A stretch of 64,000 nt of DNA from DAIDKA01 sp963726995 (GCA_963726995.1 CAVSEP010000007.1:496001-560000), one strand, 5' to 3'. Shown: positions 36,464-44,904, numbered from the stretch's first letter. A program made the numbers and translations. The notes: generated from the sequence alone by a model not told the origin.

Positions 36464-38850
36464 GGCCGGCGCGGAACGCTTGATGCGAGCCGCGGCGGCG
36501 GCGCCAGGTCCGGGTTGCCGAATGCCGCCAGCGACCAGGGGCCGAGCTCATTCATCTTTCCGGCCGCCGGCCTGACCGGCGCAAGTCCCGGACGGAACCC
36601 GTCCGCCAGCAGAGCCTTGAGGATCTGCGGCTGGCTGGCAATCACATGGACCGGAACGTCCCACGAGGCGCCCTCGCCGCTCACATTCGCGGCCGGCTGA
36701 TGGTCCCCCAGGATGATCATCACGAATCGGCCATCGGGCCGTGCCCGCAGGTAACTGCTCAGGGTGTCGAGGAAGTACTGCACTGAACTCACGTAGGCCT
36801 GACCCATGTCCGTCCACTCGGGAGTCTGGGTGAGCGATCGGCGCAAGGGTTCGGCGTCAAACGGCTGTGAACTCAAGACGCGCGGCCAGTCCGGCTGCAG
36901 GGGTGGCGTGGGCTCAAACGGCATGTGGGTCGAAACGGTGGGAAAGAAGGCGAACACAGGCCTGCGATGAGGCGACTGCAGCTCGCGCGAATCCAGTGCC
37001 GCCAGTGAAAACTGGTCCGGTATTCGCCACCAGCCGAAGGCCGGGCCCCGGTAATCCAGGCCGGCGGCACCATAGATTTCGTCGAAGCCATAGAAGGTGC
37101 CTTCCGGCCAGCTCTCGCGCAGCCCCGGCATCACCGCGACGGTGCGGTAACCGGCACTCTTGAACCGCGACACCAGGGTCGGGCGGTTCTGCGTCATCAG
37201 CAGCACATAGTGATCCGAATCGCGCACTTCGATACCGGACAGCAGACTCAAGTGCGCCAGCACCGAACCGCCACCGAAGGTGGGTGAGCTGACGAATGCC
37301 GAGACCACCCCGCGGCCCGTGTCACGAAGCGCCGCCTCAAGGCGCGCCCGCGCGGGAGCCAGTGCACGCAGGAACTCCGGTCGGTCATAGGTCGTGCTGC
37401 CGTACGACTCCATGAACACCAGCAGCACGTCGCTGCCTTCGAGGGCGGAGAAATCCGAGCGCATGTCCGGCGAGGGCGGCAGGCCGCGCTGCGATTGCCG
37501 CGAGAGCGCGTCCGCGACCCGTTCGATCTGCGCGGCCAGGGTCCGGGTCACGGGAATCGAGAAGCGCGGGATGCGCGGCACGGCGTCGCTGCTGTGCTGG
37601 GCGAGGAAGCTTGCCAGCAGCGCAAAGCCGGCCACGCCGAAACCCCATCGGGCCTGCCGATGCCGTCTCAGGGCGCCATCGATCTGCCCGATGGACCAGC
37701 GCGCGATCAGATACGCCGCGCCCAGTACGAGGGCGGTGCCCAGACCCACCGCGGCGATCACCCAGGGCGATGCCACCCGCACGAACATGCCGATCACCGC
37801 GGCGAACTGCGGTGCATCCCAATACAGGTTGATATCCCGACCGTAAAGCGCCTGCACCGTGACATAGGCGTAGCGCCCGAGCGCGAACACCACGACCGTC
37901 CACGACAGCAAGATGAGCGCACCGCGGCGCGTCGCACCGAGCCATGCGTTCGACAGGGCCAGGATCAGCAACAGCCCGCCGAACTCGACCGACAGCTCCC
38001 CGGGCCAATGCACCCCGAGCGTCGGCCAGATGTTGTGGAATGTGACTGACCCATTGAGCAACAGGAGGGCGAGCAGGACGCACAGCCACTGCCCGACGGG
38101 GTTGGAGATGTCGGGGCCGGTCCTCACTCGAAACAGCCAGACCACATCCACCGTGAAGGACAGGCACAACGCGCCCAGTCCGACGGCGGCCAGGGCGGGC
38201 GCGGCGGAGGCCGGCACAAACGGCGCCAGGGTGGCGATCAGCGCGATCACCTGAAGCACCGCGATGGACTTTCGCCTCATGCTCGCAGGCAGCGGCGCCC
38301 GCAGCCACGGCAGGCCCAGTCCGGCGCCGACAAACAAGTAGCGCAGCAACCCCGACCACAGCACCCAGACACCCGTCCGGCCGGACTGCCACGCCAGCCC
38401 CGCCAGCACCAGGACGAACAGCGAATCCGTTTCCATGTCGAAACGGGCGCCGTAATCACTCGCCATATGAGTGCGGCGGGCCAGCCAGCCATCCAGGCCA
38501 TCCAGCACTGCAACGATCACGGCCACCGCCGTGACCAGCGCGGGCAGGCCGACAGCGGTTCGCTCACCGATCAGGCCCGCCAGCAGTGCGACCAGCGCGC
38601 CGCGCACCAGCGTCACCTGATTGGCCGGCCCGAACGCCGTAAAGGGCGGGGATTTCGGCAGGGCGAGGAGCACCAGGACTGAGCCGGCCGCGCACAGGGC
38701 CAGTACCTTCACCAGGTAGGCGGCGTCGAGGCCGTACCGCGCGCTCACCAGCGCGCCGAGCACCCCGGTCAGCAGTCCAGCCGGTAAGATGCTGAACAGC
38801 GCGCTGCGCCGCAGTTGGCGATCGGGGCCCGGTGCCGGGAACAGTGTCAC
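36460..38850 (-). CDS. CDP-alcohol phosphotransferase fused to an LtaS/sulfatase-type domain
   Basis: A 796-residue membrane protein with two enzymatic modules. The N-terminal part holds the complete CDP-alcohol phosphotransferase motif DGxxARx8Gx3Dx3D (Asp120, Gly121, Ala124, Arg125, Gly134, Asp138, Asp142) between helices. After about seven further helices the C-terminal 330 residues are an alkaline-phosphatase-superfamily domain: LLVFMESYGS, SPTFGGGSVLAHLSLLSG (likely nucleophile region), GFDEIYGAAGLDYRG, FFPTVSTHMPFE and ILGDHQP (metal ligands). LtaS and phosphoethanolamine transferases have such domains. The GTG start is only 14 bases from the divergent dehydrogenase start. Confidence 0.88.
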   Translation of the reverse strand: MTLFPAPGPDRQLRRSALFSILPAGLLTGVLGALVSARYGLDAAYLVKVLALCAAGSVLVLLALPKSPPFTAFGPANQVTLVRGALVALLAGLIGERTAVGLPALVTAVAVIVAVLDGLDGWLARRTHMASDYGARFDMETDSLFVLVLAGLAWQSGRTGVWVLWSGLLRYLFVGAGLGLPWLRAPLPASMRRKSIAVLQVIALIATLAPFVPASAAPALAAVGLGALCLSFTVDVVWLFRVRTGPDISNPVGQWLCVLLALLLLNGSVTFHNIWPTLGVHWPGELSVEFGGLLLILALSNAWLGATRRGALILLSWTVVVFALGRYAYVTVQALYGRDINLYWDAPQFAAVIGMFVRVASPWVIAAVGLGTALVLGAAYLIARWSIGQIDGALRRHRQARWGFGVAGFALLASFLAQHSSDAVPRIPRFSIPVTRTLAAQIERVADALSRQSQRGLPPSPDMRSDFSALEGSDVLLVFMESYGSTTYDRPEFLRALAPARARLEAALRDTGRGVVSAFVSSPTFGGGSVLAHLSLLSGIEVRDSDHYVLLMTQNRPTLVSRFKSAGYRTVAVMPGLRESWPEGTFYGFDEIYGAAGLDYRGPAFGWWRIPDQFSLAALDSRELQSPHRRPVFAFFPTVSTHMPFEPTPPLQPDWPRVLSSQPFDAEPLRRSLTQTPEWTDMGQAYVSSVQYFLDTLSSYLRARPDGRFVMIILGDHQPAANVSGEGASWDVPVHVIASQPQILKALLADGFRPGLAPVRPAAGKMNELGPWSLAAFGNPDLAPPPRLASSVPRRP

Positions 38851-38864
38851 GTGAAGGAGGTCCT

Positions 38865-39842
38865 ATGAGTCGGGACGATACGCTCGCGTTCTGGATCGCG
38901 GCGCCCGGCCGCGGCGAGCTGCGCCACGAAGCGGTACCGACCCCGGGTATTGAGGAAGCCAGTGTACGGACACTCTTTACGGGTGTCAGCCGGGGTACCG
39001 AGTCGCTCATCTTCGGCGGCCATGTGCCCGCCGGTGAATACCAGCGCATGCGGGCGCCCTTTCAGTTGGGGGATTTTCCGGGACCGGTGAAGTACGGCTA
39101 CAGCAATGTCGGACAGGTAACGCAGGGCCCGGCGACGCTTACGGGAAAGAGTGTTTTTTGCCTGTATCCCCATCAGCAACAGTACGTGGTGCCCTGTGAT
39201 GCGCTGTACCTGCTGCCGGAAGGCGTTCCGGCCGCCCGGGCGGTGCTGGCCGCGAATCTTGAAACGGCCCTGAACGGCCTGTGGGATGCGGGCGCGGCCC
39301 CGGGCGATCGGATCAGCGTCATCGGTGCCGGCAGCGTCGGCTGCCTGACGGCGTGGCTGGCCGCCCGCATACCCGGATGCGACGTCGAGCTGGTCGACCA
39401 CAATGCCAGCCGGGCCGCCATCGCACGGGGGCTCGGCGTGCGATTTGCGCAACCGGGCGGCGCCACGCCGGAGGCCGACGTGGTGTTCCATGCCAGCGGC
39501 TCGACCGAGGGCCTGTCGCTCGCGCTGCACATCGCAGCCTTCGAAGCGACCGTCGTTGAACTGAGCTGGTACGGGGACCGCCCCGTGACCCTGCCCTTAG
39601 GGGAAGCCTTTCACGCGCGGCGCCTGACGCTGAAGTCTTCGCAGGTGGGCGCCATCGGCGGGGCGCGCCGCGCGCGCTGGTCGTTGCGCCGGCGAATGGA
39701 ACTGGCGCTCTGCTTGCTCACCGATCCGGCGCTCGATCTGCTCATCAACAGCGAGAGCCGCTTCGAGGAACTGCCGCAGACCCTGGAACGGCTGTCGCGC
39801 GCTCCCGGTGATGTCATCATGCACCGGGTCCGCTACAGCTGA
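38865..39842 (+). CDS. MDR-superfamily (zinc-type alcohol dehydrogenase-like) oxidoreductase
   Basis: A 325-residue medium-chain dehydrogenase: N-terminal GroES-like part (TLFTGVSRGTESLIFGGHVP; DFPGPVKYGYSNVGQV) and Rossmann domain VIGAGSVGCLTAWLAARIPGCDVELVDHN. The residue after the loop where catalytic-zinc enzymes have Cys is Ser here and no structural zinc loop is seen, so it is probably zinc-free, like BchC-type and related reductases. The ATG at 38865 has a perfect AAGGAGG at 5 bases. It is followed by the PTPS-like and glycosyltransferase genes in one operon. Confidence 0.87.
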   Translation: MSRDDTLAFWIAAPGRGELRHEAVPTPGIEEASVRTLFTGVSRGTESLIFGGHVPAGEYQRMRAPFQLGDFPGPVKYGYSNVGQVTQGPATLTGKSVFCLYPHQQQYVVPCDALYLLPEGVPAARAVLAANLETALNGLWDAGAAPGDRISVIGAGSVGCLTAWLAARIPGCDVELVDHNASRAAIARGLGVRFAQPGGATPEADVVFHASGSTEGLSLALHIAAFEATVVELSWYGDRPVTLPLGEAFHARRLTLKSSQVGAIGGARRARWSLRRRMELALCLLTDPALDLLINSESRFEELPQTLERLSRAPGDVIMHRVRYS

Positions 39843-39871
39843 CCCGCACCGGGAAGCTTCAAGGAGTGTCT

Positions 39872-40276
39872 ATGTTTACCGTCTGTGTCCGCGATCACAT
39901 GATGATCGCCCACAGCTTTTCCGGCGCGGTGTTCGGTCCCGCGCAGCGGCTGCACGGCGCCACCTATGTCGTGGACGTGGAATTCCGGCGCCCCGAGCTG
40001 GATGAGAATGGGATCGTGGTGGACATCGGACTGGCCGCTACGACGCTGCATGACGTCCTGGGTGCCCTGAACTATCGCAATCTGGACACCCAACCGGAGT
40101 TCTCCGGCGCCAACACCACCACGGAATTCCTCGCTCGCACTATTTTCGAGCGCCTGGCCCAGGCCATCCGCGACGGCCGACTGGGGGCTTCGGCCGCCGC
40201 CATCACCTCGATGCGGGTGACCCTGCACGAATCTCACGTGGCCTGGGCGGCCTTCGAAGGCGGGATCCCCGCCCGA
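39872..40276 (+). CDS. 6-pyruvoyltetrahydropterin synthase / QueD-like protein, atypical
   Basis: A 135-residue T-fold protein; AAGGAG precedes the ATG at 39872 by 5 bases. (The TGA stop extends to 40279.) Family traits: MIAHSFSG (His14), RLHGATYVVDVEF at the zinc-binding position, GIVVDIGLAATTLHDVLGALNYRNLD, FSGANTTTEFLARTIFERL and VTLHESHVAWAAF (Glu120). In canonical PTPS/QueD the central motif is HGHxY; here it is HGATY (residues 28-32), so one zinc histidine is missing. There is also no nucleophilic Cys before it. The substrate is probably a pterin-like molecule, but the reaction may differ. Confidence 0.78.
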
Positions 40277-41352
40277 TGAGCGATCGTTCGCTGGAATTCG
40301 TCATTCCAGGGGACCTGCAGGCGGCAACCGGCGGCTATGCCTATGACCGCCGGATCATCGCGGGGTTGCGCGCGCTGGGCTGGCAGGTGACGGTGCATGC
40401 GCTGGATGAGAGTTTTCCGCAACCCACGAGCGCCGCGCTCGCTCAGGCGCACGATATATTCAATCGCCTGCCCGAGCAGTCGCGGGTACTCGTGGATGGC
40501 CTCGCGGCCGGTGCGATGCCGCAGGTTCTGTACGCGCATGCCGCGCGCCTGCGGCTGCTGGCGCTGGTCCATCACCCGCTTGCCGAGGAAGGCGGACTGT
40601 CGCGCGAGGTGGCGCAGCAGCTGGCGGAATCGGAGCGACTGGCCCTGCGGGCGGTGCGTCACGTGATCGTCACCAGTCGCGCCACGAAACGGGCATTGTC
40701 CAAGTATGGCGTCGACCCTGCGCGCGTGTCGGTGGCGCAGCCCGGCACGGATGTCGCGCCGCGGGCCCGAGGCCCCCGAAGCGCGATTCTGCGCCTGCTG
40801 TGCGTCGCCGCCGTCATTCCCAGAAAGGGCCATGACCTGCTGCTTGAGGCCCTCGCGCCGCTGGCGAACCTGCCCTGGCACCTCACCTGTGTCGGCAGCC
40901 TCACCCGAAGTCCCGGTACGGCGCAGCAGCTGCGTGCACAGTTGCAGCGGCTTGGATTGACCGAGCGGGTGACGTTGGCCGGCGAGGTCGATGCCGCGAC
41001 GCTTACGCGGTATTACTGCGCCGCCGATGTGTTCGTACTGCCCACTCGCCTCGAGGGCTTTGGCATGGCGGTCGCCGAGGCGCTCTCGTATGGGCTACCC
41101 GTCATCAGCACGCCCGTGGGCGGTATCGCGGATCTGGTGGGAAGCAGCGCCGGCATCCTGGTGGCACCGCAAGACCCGGAGACGCTGCGCGCCGCACTGC
41201 GGCGAGTCATGGATGATCCGGCGCTGCTGCAGTCGCTGGCCTTCGGTGCGGCGCAGGTGGCTGCAACCCTGACCGGATGGCAGCACACCTGCGAACTGCT
41301 GGCGTCCGCCCTGGAATCGCGCGACCTACAGGATGCGTCGCACCGCCGTTGA
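40276..41352 (+). CDS. Glycosyltransferase, GT4-type
   Basis: A 358-residue GT-B fold enzyme. N-terminal domain: DLQAATGGYAYDRRIIAGLRALGWQV (acceptor loop GGxxYD). C-terminal nucleotide-sugar domain: LLCVAAVIPRKGHDLLLEALA, VTLAGEVDAATLTRYYCAADVFVLPTRLEGFGMAVAEALSYGLPVISTPVGGI with the EGFGxxxxEA donor motif. Retaining GT4-type activity is expected; donor and acceptor unknown. Overlaps the PTPS-like stop (ATGA), so translation is coupled. Its 3' end overlaps the convergent RibD-C gene by 27 bases. Confidence 0.92.
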   Translation: MSDRSLEFVIPGDLQAATGGYAYDRRIIAGLRALGWQVTVHALDESFPQPTSAALAQAHDIFNRLPEQSRVLVDGLAAGAMPQVLYAHAARLRLLALVHHPLAEEGGLSREVAQQLAESERLALRAVRHVIVTSRATKRALSKYGVDPARVSVAQPGTDVAPRARGPRSAILRLLCVAAVIPRKGHDLLLEALAPLANLPWHLTCVGSLTRSPGTAQQLRAQLQRLGLTERVTLAGEVDAATLTRYYCAADVFVLPTRLEGFGMAVAEALSYGLPVISTPVGGIADLVGSSAGILVAPQDPETLRAALRRVMDDPALLQSLAFGAAQVAATLTGWQHTCELLASALESRDLQDASHRR

Positions 41353-42288
41353 GGAGAAGGCGCCGTGGCCATTGGCCGACCCGGCGCCCACGGCACGCAG
41401 GTCGCAATCGAAAAGAATATCGCTGCCTGCGCAGTAGACCCGATGCGACAGACGCAGACAATCCTGCAGCCGCGCCTGCGGCGGCACGCGTATCGAAGGA
41501 CGCCCGGCGCCGATCAACAGCGGCGCGATCGCGATGTGCAGCCGATCCAGCAGGCCCGCGTTGAGAAAGGACGAAACCGTGACGCCGCCGCCTTCGACGA
41601 AAATCCGGCTGTATCCGAGCTCGTGCAGCTGCCGCAGCAGATCCTGAAGATCCAGCGCCCCCTCATGGGAGGCGACCTCCAAAGTGCGTTCGCCGCGCTC
41701 GCGCGCCTGCGCAGCAGCCGTGCTGCCCACCGCGCACACTCGCAGCGTCACCGCTTCGCGATCGCTGAATACGGTATGGGCCGCGGGCAGGCGGCCGGCG
41801 GGATCCAGAATCACGCGAGCCGGATTGCTCCCCGCCACCAGCCGCGTCGTCAGGCGCGGATTGTCGGCGATCACCGTGCCGGCGCCGACGATCACGGCGT
41901 CGCACAGCGCGCGCAGGCGGTGCAAGTGCAGGATGTTCTCAGGACCGGTGACCGAAATCGCATCACCTGATTGCGTGGCAATGAAGCCGTCGAGACTTTG
42001 TCCCAGATGCCCGACCGTGACCGGCCGGGCCGCTGTGCCGCTGCTGATCGGCAGGTAAAGATCCAGCAGGTCGCACTGCGGTCCATCGTCCGCAAGCGCT
42101 GATTCCCAGCCCGCGGCCGGATTCCAGCGCAGCACCGCGTCCGGGGCATGCGCCGGCGCGCGCTGCAGGCGGCCATCCGCAGCCAGCGCAAAGTGTGCCG
42201 ATACTTCCGCGTCGAAGCTGCCAATCGCCCTGGCCGCGGCATGGGCAATGGCCCAGGCGTCAGGATTGGCTGCGGCGGGGATATCCAT
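41326..42288 (-). CDS. RibD C-terminal-domain reductase (pyrimidine/DHFR-like)
   Basis: A 320-residue protein: an N-terminal extension of about 88 residues of unknown fold, then a complete RibD_C domain (PVTVGHLGQSLDGFIATQSGD; LRALCDAVIVGAGTVIADNPRLTTR; RVILDPAGRLP; SRIFVEGGGVTVSSFLNAGLLDRLHIAIAPLLIGAGRPSI). No deaminase domain is present, so it is not a full RibD. The family reduces the ribosyl group of pyrimidine or pterin-like precursors with NADPH. ATG at 42288; upstream extension rejected. Convergent with the glycosyltransferase, part of the same pterin-like gene cluster. Confidence 0.88.
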   Translation of the reverse strand: MDIPAAANPDAWAIAHAAARAIGSFDAEVSAHFALAADGRLQRAPAHAPDAVLRWNPAAGWESALADDGPQCDLLDLYLPISSGTAARPVTVGHLGQSLDGFIATQSGDAISVTGPENILHLHRLRALCDAVIVGAGTVIADNPRLTTRLVAGSNPARVILDPAGRLPAAHTVFSDREAVTLRVCAVGSTAAAQARERGERTLEVASHEGALDLQDLLRQLHELGYSRIFVEGGGVTVSSFLNAGLLDRLHIAIAPLLIGAGRPSIRVPPQARLQDCLRLSHRVYCAGSDILFDCDLRAVGAGSANGHGAFSSTAVRRIL

Positions 42289-42299
42289 GAACCCGCATA

Positions 42300-42836
42300 T
42301 TACACGCGCTGACCGACGAGCCTGGACCTGGGTTTCACGGCGAGTGCGACCGGGCAGCGGTTCTGCGGACACACATCCACTTCGCACAATTTGCAGATGG
42401 CCTCGGCGCTATCCTCATCACCGGTCATGAGAGCCAGCATGCTCTCCAGCATGGGCATCAGCATCCTTTGATCCTTCAGCTGCAGTGCGCCCAGCACTTC
42501 ATCCAGGCAGCGGCGCCGGGCGCGCACGATGCCCTGTGCCTTGCGCTTGCCCTGCTCGGTGAGGAACAGGGCGACCGCGCGTTTGTCCGCCGCGGCCTTC
42601 TTGTTGACCAGGCCCGCCTTGGCGAGCTTCTCGACCACCCTCACCGTCCAGGAGTGGCTGAGACTCAGGGTCTTGCGCAGGAACTCGACGGTACGGCCTT
42701 CGTTGTAGGCGATGGCGACCAGCGCCGCCGGTCCGTCCCCGGAGATTTCCGACTCCTGCTCGAGACGACGGCTCAAGTGGTCATGCATGCCGGTCAGAAA
42801 TGCGCCCAGCAGATTGGCGGTGCGCGCGTCAGCCAT
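42300..42836 (-). CDS. MarR-family regulator with C-terminal cysteine cluster
   Basis: A 178-residue winged-helix regulator (SRRLEQESEISGDGPAALVAIAY; VEFLRKTLSLSHSWTVRVVEKLAKAGLVNKKAAADKRAVALFLTEQGK). After the MarR fold comes a four-cysteine tail, CKLCEVDVCPQNRC (spacing Cx2Cx4Cx4C), which could bind an Fe-S cluster or zinc and act as the sensor. The ATG at 42836 follows AAGGGG by 8 bases; an earlier ATG at 42863 would place a GAACTTTGTTC palindrome inside the coding region and was rejected. Divergent from an MFS exporter gene, which is its probable target. Confidence 0.85.
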   Translation of the reverse strand: MADARTANLLGAFLTGMHDHLSRRLEQESEISGDGPAALVAIAYNEGRTVEFLRKTLSLSHSWTVRVVEKLAKAGLVNKKAAADKRAVALFLTEQGKRKAQGIVRARRRCLDEVLGALQLKDQRMLMPMLESMLALMTGDEDSAEAICKLCEVDVCPQNRCPVALAVKPRSRLVGQRV

Positions 42837-42850
42837 TGATATTTCCCCTT

Positions 42851-42861
42851 GAACTTTGTTC
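42851..42861. promoter_or_regulatory. GAACTTTGTTC palindrome upstream of the MarR-type gene
   Basis: GAAC-TTT-GTTC, an 11-base palindrome, lies 15-25 bases upstream of the chosen regulator ATG. It could be a second autoregulatory half-site or part of the promoter; short enough to be chance. Confidence 0.3.
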
Positions 42862-42887
42862 ACTTTACGCCATTCTAGCGCTTGCGA

Positions 42888-42910
42888 TTTATATGCGTCT
42901 CACATATAAA
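42888..42910. promoter_or_regulatory. Inverted repeat in the MarR/MFS divergent promoter
   Basis: TTTATATG and CATATAAA form a perfect 8-bp inverted repeat with a 7-base spacer between the divergent regulator and exporter genes. The local AT-richness contrasts with the GC-rich surroundings. This is the best candidate operator for the MarR-type regulator. Confidence 0.5.
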
Positions 42911-42923
42911 AACGCCGCACCAT

Positions 42924-44078
42924 ATGGAAAATGCGACCATCCGGCGCCGCGCTGCTCCGGGCCGCTGCCCGGCGCGCGTTCTGGCGTTGTCCTTCTGCGC
43001 CCAGGCCGTCCAGGTCGGCGCGCTACCCGCTCTGGTTTCCCTGCGGCTGCATGCGGGCGGCGCCTCGGGCGAGGTACTCGGAGTCGTGGCCGCCGCCCCT
43101 TGGGTTGCGGTGCTGCTGCTGAGCCGCGCGATTCCAGGACTGCTCACGCGCTATCGCTACGCAACCGTCAACGCCTTGGCGCTTGGCGTATCCGCCGCCG
43201 CCGTGCTCGCCATCCTCATCGCCACCGGTCCGCTACCCATCCTGATCGCCAATTTCTGCCTAGGTGTCGGCCTGATCCTTCGCTGGATCGCCTGCGACAG
43301 CTGGGTCATCACGCTCGCGCCCCGGGGCAGGCGCGGCCCAGCCATTGGCCTGCACGAAACGCTCATGGGACTGGGCATCGCGGCGGGTCCTGCGATCATT
43401 GCGCTGTTCGGCAGCCAGGGCGCCGCGCCATTGCTCGTCTGCATGGGACTGCTGGCGGTCGCGGCCTGTGCCCTCATCGGCGTGGACGGCTCGCGGGCCT
43501 CACCCGTGCCGGCCGACTCCCCGGTCCCCGGTTCCACGCGCCTGCTTGGCCTGATGGCCCTGGCCGCATTCGTTTCCGGCTTCATCGAGACCTCCGGCGT
43601 TTCATTCCTCCCGGTCATCGGCCTGCAGGGGCATTGGCCCTTCGGCGGTACGCTTGCCCTCGGGGCCTTTGCCCTGGGCGGCACCCTGCTGCAGGTTCCG
43701 GTCGGATACCTCGCCGACCGCTGCGGCCACCGCGCGGCGCAGTTGATCATGGCCGGCGTGATTGCCGCCTCCGGTGCGGTGCTCCTGCTGCCGGGACAGG
43801 AACCGGCTGCGCCGCTGCTAAGCCTGTTTGCGCTCGGTGGCGGCGCCGCGGCGCTGAACACCCTGGCACTGATCGAGGCCGGCGCGAGCGCCGCGGGCTG
43901 CATCGCATGGGCCGCGGCCCGCGTCGCCCTGGCCTACACGGCCGGCAGCATCATCGGTCCGCCGGCCATCGGCGTGCTGCTGACGCTGCTCGGACCGGCC
44001 GCGTTGCCACTGGCGTTCGCGGCGGCCGGCTTGGCTTGTTGCTGCGCGAGTGCCGCGGCCTTCAGGGCTCGGGCGTGA
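42924..44078 (+). CDS. MFS transporter
   Basis: A 384-residue MFS protein with about twelve helices; motif-like VGYLADRCGHRAAQL in the second half and LRRWIACDSWVITLAPRGRRGPAIGLHETLMGLG-like sequence in the first half (the DSW-ITL and ET-MGLG strings are typical of YcaD/CsbX-type transporters). The ATG at 42924 puts the inverted repeat outside the gene; a TTG start at 42882 would place it inside. Probably regulated by the divergent MarR-type protein; substrate unknown. The stop lies 17 bases inside the end of the convergent ligB gene. Confidence 0.85.
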   Translation: MENATIRRRAAPGRCPARVLALSFCAQAVQVGALPALVSLRLHAGGASGEVLGVVAAAPWVAVLLLSRAIPGLLTRYRYATVNALALGVSAAAVLAILIATGPLPILIANFCLGVGLILRWIACDSWVITLAPRGRRGPAIGLHETLMGLGIAAGPAIIALFGSQGAAPLLVCMGLLAVAACALIGVDGSRASPVPADSPVPGSTRLLGLMALAAFVSGFIETSGVSFLPVIGLQGHWPFGGTLALGAFALGGTLLQVPVGYLADRCGHRAAQLIMAGVIAASGAVLLLPGQEPAAPLLSLFALGGGAAALNTLALIEAGASAAGCIAWAAARVALAYTAGSIIGPPAIGVLLTLLGPAALPLAFAAAGLACCCASAAAFRARA

Positions 44079-44904
44079 AGACGATGTTGCCCACGGCCGT
44101 GTTCGAGGCCGGCACATGGTAGAAGCGATGCAGCTCGCGAATCTTCGCACCCAGCGCGCCGCGCATCGTCAGCCACATGATCAGTTCCATGCCTTCGGAA
44201 CCGGCTTCGCGGATGTACTCCTCGTGCGACATGGTGCGCAGGGCATCCGGATCCGAGGTCAGCTGATCCAGGAACTTGGTGTCCCATTCGCGGTTGATGA
44301 GGCCCGCGCGTTCACCAGACAGCTGGTGGCTCATGCCGCCGGTGCCCCACACCTGCACGTTCAGATCTTCAGGGTACGACTTCACGGCCCGCGCGATCGC
44401 CTCGCCGAGGCGGAAACAGCGGTTGGCGGTGGGCGTCGGATACTGAATCACATTGACCGCCAGCGGAATCACCTGCACCGGCCATTGCTCGGGCTGCCCC
44501 AGCAGCAGCGACATCGGTACCGTGAGCCCGTGATCCACCTTCATCTCATTCATGATGGTCAGATCGAATTCTTCCAGCACCACGCTGGTGGCGATGTGCC
44601 AGGCGAGCTTGGCGTGCCCCGGAACGACGGGCACGCGCCGCGGTCCCCAGCCCTCATCCGCCGGTGCGAACGAATCGGCGCAACCCAGGGCAAAGGTGGG
44701 CACGACGTCAAGGGAGAAGGCCGAGGCGTGATCGTTGTAGACGAGAATGACGACATCGGGCTTCTGTTCGGCGACCCACTTTCGCGACCATTCATAGCCC
44801 GCGAAAATCGGCGCCCAGTCCGGGTGAGCGGTCCGGCCGCCGTCAAGCGCCGCACCGATCGCCGGCACGTGGCTCGAGCCGATCCCGGCGGTGATCCGGG
44901 CCAT
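44062..44904 (-). CDS. ligB: Protocatechuate/gallate 4,5-dioxygenase beta subunit
   Basis: A 280-residue class III extradiol dioxygenase very close in pattern to Sphingobium LigB. Fe(II) ligands His12, His59 and Glu240 match LigB His12, His61 and Glu242, and the acid-base His193 matches His195. Diagnostic strings: VVILVYNDHASAFS, ADEGWGPRRVP, FDLTIMNEMKVDHG, VWGTGGMSHQLSGERAGLINREWD, FYHVPASNTAVG. It opens the aromatic ring of protocatechuate or gallate. Its ATG overlaps the ligA stop (TAATG), giving a coupled alpha-beta pair. Confidence 0.95.
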   Translation of the reverse strand: MARITAGIGSSHVPAIGAALDGGRTAHPDWAPIFAGYEWSRKWVAEQKPDVVILVYNDHASAFSLDVVPTFALGCADSFAPADEGWGPRRVPVVPGHAKLAWHIATSVVLEEFDLTIMNEMKVDHGLTVPMSLLLGQPEQWPVQVIPLAVNVIQYPTPTANRCFRLGEAIARAVKSYPEDLNVQVWGTGGMSHQLSGERAGLINREWDTKFLDQLTSDPDALRTMSHEEYIREAGSEGMELIMWLTMRGALGAKIRELHRFYHVPASNTAVGNIVFTPEP

